A model generated the notes under the pieces. It saw nothing but the letters and a program-made list of their open reading frames with translations, had not been told where the DNA came from and ran no database searches. Positions 57,785 to 64,000 of a stretch of 64,000 bases of DNA are shown one piece after another. Position numbers and translations under genes: made by a program. The DNA is from Campylorhamphus procurvoides (Eukaryota > Chordata > Aves > Passeriformes > Dendrocolaptidae): assembly GCA_013396655.1 (NCBI GenBank), contig WBMV01002663.1, positions 96,416 through 160,415 of the forward strand, in the 5' to 3' direction. Position 1 is the first letter of the stretch. Every line of letters starts with the position of its first letter.

Positions 57785-58012
57785 TCATAGAACCACAGAA
57801 TCACTAAATCACAGAATGGTTTGGATTGGAAGATACCTTAAAGCCCACCCAGTGCCACCCCCTGCCATGGGCAGGGACACCTTCCACTAGCCCAGGTTGC
57901 TCCAAGCCCCATCCAACCTGGCCTTGGACACTTCCAGGGATGGGGCAGCCACAGCTTTTCTGCCCAACCTGTGCCAGGGCTTTCCCACCCTTAAAGAATT
58001 GCTTCCTGATGA
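57785..58012 (-). mobile_element. CR1 copy, type A
   Basis: TCATAGAACCACAGAATCAC, AATGGTTTGGATTGGAAG, CCCCTGCCATGGGCAGGGAC, TTGGACACTTCCAGGGATGG, TGTGCCAGGGCTTTCCCACCC. It ends before the TTCCCAATATCCC segment. Confidence 0.94.
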
Positions 58013-58082
58013 TGTATATTCTAATATGTCCTACAAGGCCAGGCACAGGGAGTTAGGATGGTTGGGTCTGGCAGAGAGGAGG

Positions 58083-58315
58083 TGATGGCCAATCCAGTTG
58101 CTGCCTACAACTACTCAAAGGCAGCTGTAAGGATGGTGGAGCCAAACACACCCCTGTGAGGACACAGCAAAAGGACATGGCCAAAACTGCAGCCTCAGAG
58201 ATTCAGTTCAGACATTCGGAAAAACTTTTTAATCTGCTCCACTACTGGGAAAGCCAGCGAGGCTTCATGATTGGAGGTTTCCAATGCTTGGATAGAGAAA
58301 TCCAGCAGTCCTGAT
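58083..58315 (+). mobile_element. Diverged CR1 fragment (probable)
   Basis: CTACAACTACTCAAAGGCAGC, TGTAAGGATGGTGGAGCCAA, ACATTCGGAAAAACTTTTTAA and GGAGGTTTCCAATGCTTGGAT follow the order of an older CR1 3' region. Divergence is high and the tail is missing. Confidence 0.5.
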
Positions 58316-60256
58316 CTAACATGCTTGTTCTGGACCCTCCAGTGAGCCCTTCCCACCAGCACCTCCAGAATTCTGGGATCTGGCCATGCTAAAGCGTGTC
58401 CTCAGAGAGGCCTCTGCACTGCACAGTGTCAGGACAGGCTTCCAGCACAGGGTGCATTTGAGGACTAAAGAGCTCCAGGGAAACTGCTGTAATTACCATG
58501 GATGTGGGACATCAAGCCAGGGGAGCTGCAGCCAGCACCCAGAAAATGTGCCCAGAGGCTTCATCCCCCATTGCAGTCAGCAAACACAGGCACAAGACCA
58601 GACTGGAAGAGTCTGCTGCTTTCCTGAGTGTCCCTCTCAGGGTCGGTCCCTGGCTGTGACCCCCACCCTCAGGTCCTCCTTGATGCCTCCCCCAACACCT
58701 GAACTCCCAGGGAGTGAGTTCACTTACTCCCATCAAGGGTGGACCCAGCACTGCTGCTCCAAGACCACTCTCTCCCAGTGAGAGACCAGAGGTACCCTGA
58801 CCACCCCACCTTGGGCCACTCCTGGTGCTGACCCTGGTCAGGTGACAAAGGGTTGGAGCAGCTTTGGCCAAGCAGGCCAAGAAGTCTGAGCTACGGAGGA
58901 GAACAGGATACCTCCATCCTTGGAAAGGGAACATCCATCCTTGACAGGACAAACCCATGAGCAACCCGAACGCTCTTTGAAATGAGTTGTGCTTGGAGCA
59001 AGAGGTTCCTTACATACCTGCAGATGTGCCCTCCAGATGTAATCCAGGTGTATCCAGATGATACCTTCAAACCATTCTATGGTTTTATGACAGCAAATAT
59101 TCTGCCTTGCCTGACCCACACAGAGAGGACTCAAAACACTTGAGAGTCATCAGGGTGATGCCTCAGCTACTGAGCTCTGAAGAAACTGCACTAAAAATCA
59201 CAGCATTGGAGTGTTTTCTTGCTTCCAACTTCCTTGATGCTTTGCACATGCCCGTGTAGTGCTTCTGCTTTCTTGACTATCATGAAGGATACAAAATAAA
59301 ACTCAAGCACTTTTCTAATCCCCTGATTCCAGGAGCAGAGACTTGAGAGGGGCAATAAATACTGTAAAATCTACTGGTGCTATTGATCAGCTCCAATATG
59401 AAGGTTGGGAGGAAGGCAGGCCAGCCCAGAGAGACAAACCTGCTGTTGATGCAGCAACAGCCCTAAGGAGAATATCACCAGGCTTGTCACCTGACACTGT
59501 CTCTGCTAAAGAAGTGATCAGTGATTGCACAGACCTGCACAGACCTGCACAGACCTCCACATTTCAGCTCTGGGTTTAATTTAAGCGTATTCTGAGTCCC
59601 TCAGGAGATAACTCAGCATCACTCGCTGAGGGCTAGAGCTGGAAAATCTGAAACTACATTACAGAAAGGCTCACTGACCTGGTCAAGGATACAGAGAAGA
59701 CAGAAACAGGGCCAAGACCAGACTCCAGTGACCCTGATTTCTGGGAGCTCTCTAAAAGCAACGTAAATATTGACACGTCCGTGCAACTATACATGCAGGT
59801 GTGTCCTGCCTTTCACAGGCAGGGCCTGTCAATGCACACTGCACACACACCACAGGGAATATCTCTGTCACCTGAACCCTGCTCTGAGCCTACACATCAG
59901 AGCTGACACCACCAGAGTGGATAATGAGCCACCCAAACCGCACATTTTTATGTGTCCCAACACATATCAGTGCAGGCTGAGGTGAGCTGGCACATTTTAG
60001 CAAACTCTGCACAAATTGCTTTGGCATCTCTGCGCAAACACAGGAGGATCCACCCTCTGCTTCTTTTAGCTGATTAAGACTTTTCAGTACAATTGTCCCC
60101 TTTTCCCTCAGTCTCTGGATACCTCCAGGAGTTGCAACCACAGCAGGAAAGGGCAGGAGAGACTGGGCTCTGTAGATCACAAGCCTCACTCCTCCCTCCT
60201 ACACCTCTCTGTGTCTGTGATGGAGAAGCCCTGAAACCCTGTTACTCACAAATCCC
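58316..60256. other. Unique DNA, nothing recognised
   Basis: Contains a three-unit 10-base repeat (GCACAGACCT, 59527-59556). No gene or family match was seen. Confidence 0.4.
59527..59556 (+). repeat. 10-bp direct repeat, three units
   Basis: GCACAGACCT three times in tandem. Short and of no clear function. Confidence 0.9.
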
Positions 60257-60566
60257 TGATGCCTAAAGGTTTGGGCTGGATTTTGTAGATTTTTAGAGTT
60301 TTAGAGGTATAGGTTTTCTTGCTCACATATTAAGGGGTGTTTGAAGTTACTAAAGGGATTTTCTCACATATTCCCAGGCTTTCTGAAGGTCATGATGTTT
60401 TTCAGAGCCACCTGCAAGATAACTTGAAGTCAAAACAATAGAAGAGCCCAGAAACAGTTGGAGGTGGTTCAGGGGATACAGCCCAGGACCCTGATGGGTG
60501 GACCACCGAGAGAATTAGAAATGATGATTGGTTATGGATATCTAATATGTTAATTGTTTAGAAGGG

Positions 60567-60574
60567 TATAAAAG
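60567..60574 (+). promoter_or_regulatory. LTR TATA box
   Basis: TATAAAAG within the LTR, about 120 bases before its AATAAA. This is the expected U3 promoter position. Confidence 0.75.
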
Positions 60575-60685
60575 CTGTAACCCTACTGAGGGCGGGGGTG
60601 TTCAGGGATTTTCGGATGTGGGGATCCTTGTTGAAACGGCGCGCGTCTGGTAGGCCCAGCAGAGGCCCGAAGCCTCCGATCTCCC

Positions 60686-60691
60686 AATAAA
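60686..60691 (+). terminator. LTR polyadenylation signal
   Basis: AATAAA (with a preceding C and following GG), about 65 bases from the LTR end, as expected for the R/U5 region. Confidence 0.75.
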
Positions 60692-60757
60692 GGTATTGTC
60701 TATCTTTCTCCATTAATGTTTAGTCTGAGTGCCTATCTTCCAGGATTTTAGGCATCA

Positions 60758-63589
60758 TCCCAGACAGACCCATCTAGCTCTAGGACACAGCACAGAGCTT
60801 TCCACATGGACAGGAGGGAGAAGCCTCAGTGCAGCTCCCAGCCCTTGCAGGCACCATGCTGAGATGCTCCCTCTTACAACACCTCTGTGCAGTGGTGCAG
60901 CATACTCCTATTCCACTGTGTCCATGCCTCCTGCATAAAAAGAAAACCTCTTTAGCAACATCAAAAGAGGAGCCTGGCACTCAGAGATTTGTCTTAATGA
61001 AGGTGACAGCAGCAGAAAGCACTGCAAATCTAAGGGGAAGAGGACGCACACCTAATTAGACCGACTCCTTTCTTCTCCCTTCAGTTCCACAGGGTGAATC
61101 CTGGGGCTGCAACTCCAGCCTTTCCACCAGGACGGACTCTGCAGCACAGCAGGGCTGAGCTGCCTGAGCCACGGGCACAGCAGCCATGTGCAGGCTCAGA
61201 GCAGAGATTAGAGCTCAGCTCTTTGCAATCTTCCTTGTCCTGCTTTGTGTCGAGGCTCTGGCTCAACTGAATTTCCCTCTCCTTCCCCCTCTCCCACAAA
61301 GCTCCGGAGGATGGGAAGGGAAGGAAGACAGAGGCCTTTGCGGGGTAGGGACCACTCCCCAAAGCAGCATCCCTGTGCACACAAGGTGTGCAGCAGTGTG
61401 CCTGAGAGCTGGCCTCCAGGGCATCCCCCCATTTCCCTATCCCTAGCTCATAGGCTCCTTGCTGCTTCTGAGCCGAAAAAGGTGGAAAATTCATATATGT
61501 GATGCTGGATTTTGCAGATTTTGCTTATTCCTTTGGAAGGCTTAATGGCCAAAATCATTGTTGGTGTCAGAAGAAGATTACACAGCACATGGACTGCCTC
61601 TGACTGGCACAGGGGTGTCAACAAATCTGGGGGGATACTACCTGTGGATCCCCACATCCCTTGCCAGCTTCCAACTCCACAGTGAGCCACCAGGATGAGT
61701 ATATGGAGCAGCAACCATCCCCCTGCCCTCTCATTCCAAGCTCCATGAGCAGGGAGCAAGTGAAAGCAGAGGGTGACATGCTGTGCAGCAAACTGTCCCC
61801 TTCCTCCTTGCTCCTTCCCACCAACAACTCCTGCTCCTTCCCGCTACTCCAACACTCAGTACAAGCTCCCAGAAGGTTTTTCCCAAGCAAATCCCAGAGC
61901 ACCTGAGCACAGGATGGACGTAATCAATGAGGGACCTGACTGGTTAAGTCAGGGTGGACACGCTCCCTGCGCTGATGGAACAGCACCAGCACGTGCTGCC
62001 CACAAGCCAAAGCAGGGACAGACCCATGGGGCTTTCCCACTGTTCTCATTAACTTATTCTCTGGGCCAGCTTTGTCTGGGAAAACATCACACAACTGGCA
62101 GGCACATAACATCTGCACCGATACAACACCCAGGCACGGAGCGGTGCTATGGCATCTCCACCTTTTTGCCCTAAAATTTATCCTTAAAGATATTCCTTTT
62201 CAGAAAACCTCTTCAAACACACCCTTTGATGCGTCCTGATGGGGCCACAGAATATAGGTCTGAGGTCTGTGTTGCCTGATGGGGAAAGGTTGACCAAGCC
62301 CAGAAAATGCAGCACCCCTTGATAAAAAACAAACATTATAAAGATAGAAAATATAAAATTATATGATGAATGGTGTTTTCTCTCAAAAAAGAAAAAAAGC
62401 TGCTGTCACATGGGTGAACAAGTAGTCTTTGATGTTGATGTAGGTTCTCATATTACAGGGTTTTGCATTTGTTTAAAAAAAAAAAGAATAAGCACGGAAA
62501 GCCCTTTTCCAATATAAATGAATTGTGTTAATAAGGCAGCAAGTGCTGAGAACAGGGAAAGCTCTGCCTGTCCAACTGCCCCTCGTGGCTATTTCTGGCT
62601 ACAAGGCTCTTGAAGCATCCTGGCAGCCCATGGTGGGAAATGTAGTCCAGACACAGTAGGATGGTCACTCAGCTAAACATAATCTCCCAAGGTTCATAAG
62701 GACTTTCCAGTCCAACATGCCAGCAATCCAGGCTACCCAGCCTCTCACAGGAGCAATTCATAAACTGCAGCAAGAAAGAAAATGATTCAAACCCAAACCC
62801 CTCAAAGCCTTGTTCTATAAATAAAGCCGTTGTAACACAGTTTTTATATTTCATTATCCTCTGTGTTGCTCCACATTATGCTGGTAGCAGCCGGGAATGT
62901 CACTGTGTGGAGAAAGTGCTGTGCTGCAGCAGGATCGCGGATGGGGAGGAGAGGGGGTCCGGGTGCTTGCACCACACCCAGCAGCTGGAGGATGCTCTGC
63001 ACGGCCGACAGCACCACAAAGAGTCCCCAGCACCAGCCTGGCACCAGGAGTCTGAGCACAAGCCCAGAGCTGCCGGGTTCAAATCGATGGGTAACTCCCG
63101 TGCCAGACTCCAGCACACAGCAAATGGAGGCTGAAACAGCAGTATCCCCTAAGGGCCCGTGACAGAAGCTGGCACCGGAACCTGCTCCTAAGGTGTTTCC
63201 CAAACAGGAATAAATTGGTCATTTCAGATTTAAAACCAACACAAAGTCACTAAAGGAGGTGGCGTGCTGTTGGATCAGAGCTTGGATGTGTCCTTTGATC
63301 ATCACAATAAACCAGCCAGAGTGCCCTCCAAAATAGAAAGGAAAATAAAATTATATTTGTGTCTCTGATAGGAATGGGAAGCAAGCTGGAGACAGCATGC
63401 TCGGGAAGAGACTCCGTGCAGCAAGAGGCTCCGGATGCCCAAATCTCCCTTGCCCAGCAGTCTGGGCAGCACTGGAGCTCCCACTGGAGCCCACGATGGG
63501 CTGATCCCTCCAGTTAAAAACTGCAATCCGTGGGTTGGGTTCCCAGCAAACACACCTGGGTGCCACATGCTTGTCCAAGCGGTGTGAAC
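60758..63589. other. Unique DNA between the LTR and the CpG-rich end
   Basis: No established gene. It holds the signal-peptide-like open frame listed next. 62.3-62.5 kb is AT-rich with A runs. 62.86-63.2 kb has open frames on both strands with no recognised domain. Confidence 0.35.
61186..61446 (+). other. Open frame with a signal-peptide-like start, unproven
   Basis: An 86-codon frame begins MCRLRAEIRAQ, then LFAIFLVLLCV (hydrophobic core), then EALAQ with an A-x-A cleavage pattern (ALA|Q at residues 24-27). After that it is a proline- and glycine-containing tail (NFPLLPPLPQSSGGW) with no domain. The start has G at -3 (GCAGCCATGT). A possible donor GGTAGG occurs near 61346. It lies 430 bases downstream of the solo LTR on the same strand. 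It could be a first exon of an unrecognised secreted protein or simply chance; no second exon is seen. Confidence 0.18.
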
Positions 63590-64000
63590 TGCAGCGCGAG
63601 AGTGTGTTCCTGCCGATGTGGGGCTGCATTTAGGGGTTCACCCGGAGCACTGAAAATGGCCAAGGCTCGTCGGGACCGGGGGGCTCCGAGAGCCGCCGCA
63701 GCCCCCGGCCAAGGTTGCCAGCCAAGCCCCAGCCCCAGCCCGCACACTGGGAACACTATCGTCAAAGCAGATGAAAAGGGGCTGTTTTCAGGCAGAGCAT
63801 CAGGCTGTGCCAGGCTGCAGGCTCTGTGCCTCTCCCCGGCGGACCGAGCCAGAAAGGGCATCCAACCCCTGCACCCGCAGCTCTTCCCAGCCTCTGGCTG
63901 CGGGGCACCGGCCTGGGACGGAGCGAGGGGAACCTGCGGGAGGGGCTCTGCGGGAACACCCCCGCACCCCCCGAACCGCTGTCCCTTCGGGGCGCCCGGA
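63590..64000. promoter_or_regulatory. CpG-island-like window end
   Basis: GC content and CpG frequency rise sharply. CpGs occur at short intervals from GCAGCGCGAG (63593) through CCGAGAGCCGCCGCAGC to the final CGGGGCGCCCGGA. This contrasts with CpG-poor flanking DNA. In birds such islands commonly mark promoters or first exons. Neither orientation nor a gene can be assigned because the island runs off the window. Confidence 0.55.

Larger units (their letters stand above)
60257..60757 (+). mobile_element. Solo LTR of an endogenous retrovirus, 501 bp
   Basis: The element starts TGATGCCTAAA and ends TTTAGGCATCA, an exact 11-base terminal inverted repeat with TG…CA ends. TCCC flanks both sides (60253-60256 and 60758-60761), fitting a 4-bp target duplication. 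Inside, in the right order on the plus strand, are a TATA box (60567) and a polyadenylation signal AATAAA (60686). There is no primer-binding site, polypurine tract, viral gene or second LTR, so recombination has removed the provirus body. A 4-bp duplication suggests a gamma-like (class I) retrovirus, but the family was not identified. CpG sites are retained (for example CGGCGCGCG near 60637), which points to a fairly young insertion. Confidence 0.85.

Noticed and set aside
63076..63088. GGTTCAAATCG, resembling a tRNA B box
   Set aside because: There is no matching A box at the right distance, no acceptor stem and no cloverleaf, so it is not a tRNA gene.
1..64000. CRISPR arrays, operons, phage or bacterial defence systems
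   Set aside because: The recurring ~20-30 base similarities are dispersed CR1 pieces in both orientations with irregular spacing, not spacer-repeat arrays. The DNA is vertebrate.

Overview
The window looks like noncoding nuclear DNA from a bird, most likely a songbird. The evidence is about 48 copies or fragments of the avian non-LTR retrotransposon CR1. Most end at the 3' side in the CR1 octamer-type tail (ATTCTATG/ATTCTGTG) and are truncated at the 5' side. There are also two avian-type LTRs. I found no complete protein-coding gene, rRNA, tRNA, CRISPR array or operon-like structure. Nearly all open frames are either CR1 shadows or chance frames of 60-245 codons in GC-moderate DNA, with no recognisable domain.

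Layout. From 1 to 10 kb the DNA is mostly unique, with four CR1 pieces and a GGAAGGG polypurine tract. From 10 to 16.4 kb there is a run of CR1 copies of three tail types. From 17.8 to 25.8 kb CR1 is dense; this stretch holds a clear nest (an old plus-strand CR1 split by a ~1.0 kb minus-strand CR1 that still carries reverse-transcriptase motifs) and an old minus-strand LTR split by another CR1. From 26 to 36 kb CR1 is sparser, with a CpG-rich relict that resembles a decayed CR1 reverse-transcriptase segment (31.2-31.45 kb) and a 53-bp perfect tandem duplication (33.9 kb). From 36 to 46 kb there is AT-rich unique DNA, a 16-G run, CR1 copies in both orientations and a small minisatellite. From 46 to 58 kb CR1 is dense again. 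From 58 to 64 kb the DNA is mostly unique, with a well-preserved solo LTR (60257-60757, matching terminal inverted repeats and 4-bp flanking duplication) and a CpG-island-like end (from about 63.59 kb) that may be the promoter or first exon of a gene beyond the window.

Three CR1 tail types can be told apart. Type A begins (read from the 3' end) with GGTTTGGGTTGGAAGGG, type B with AGGTTGGAAAAG and later CACTGCCAAGG, and type C with GAGCTGGAAGGGACCCACAAG. In this answer 'minus' means that the element's own sense strand is the minus strand. Identification rests on recalled family consensus and on the many mutual matches inside this window; no database search was run.

No clear new biological system was found. 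The most useful observations are the solo LTR, the nested insertions that give a relative order of events, a CTCF-like motif carried by at least eight type-A CR1 copies, the CpG-rich CR1 relict, AT-rich blocks that may be conserved regulatory DNA, and one isolated open frame with a convincing signal-peptide shape but no other support.
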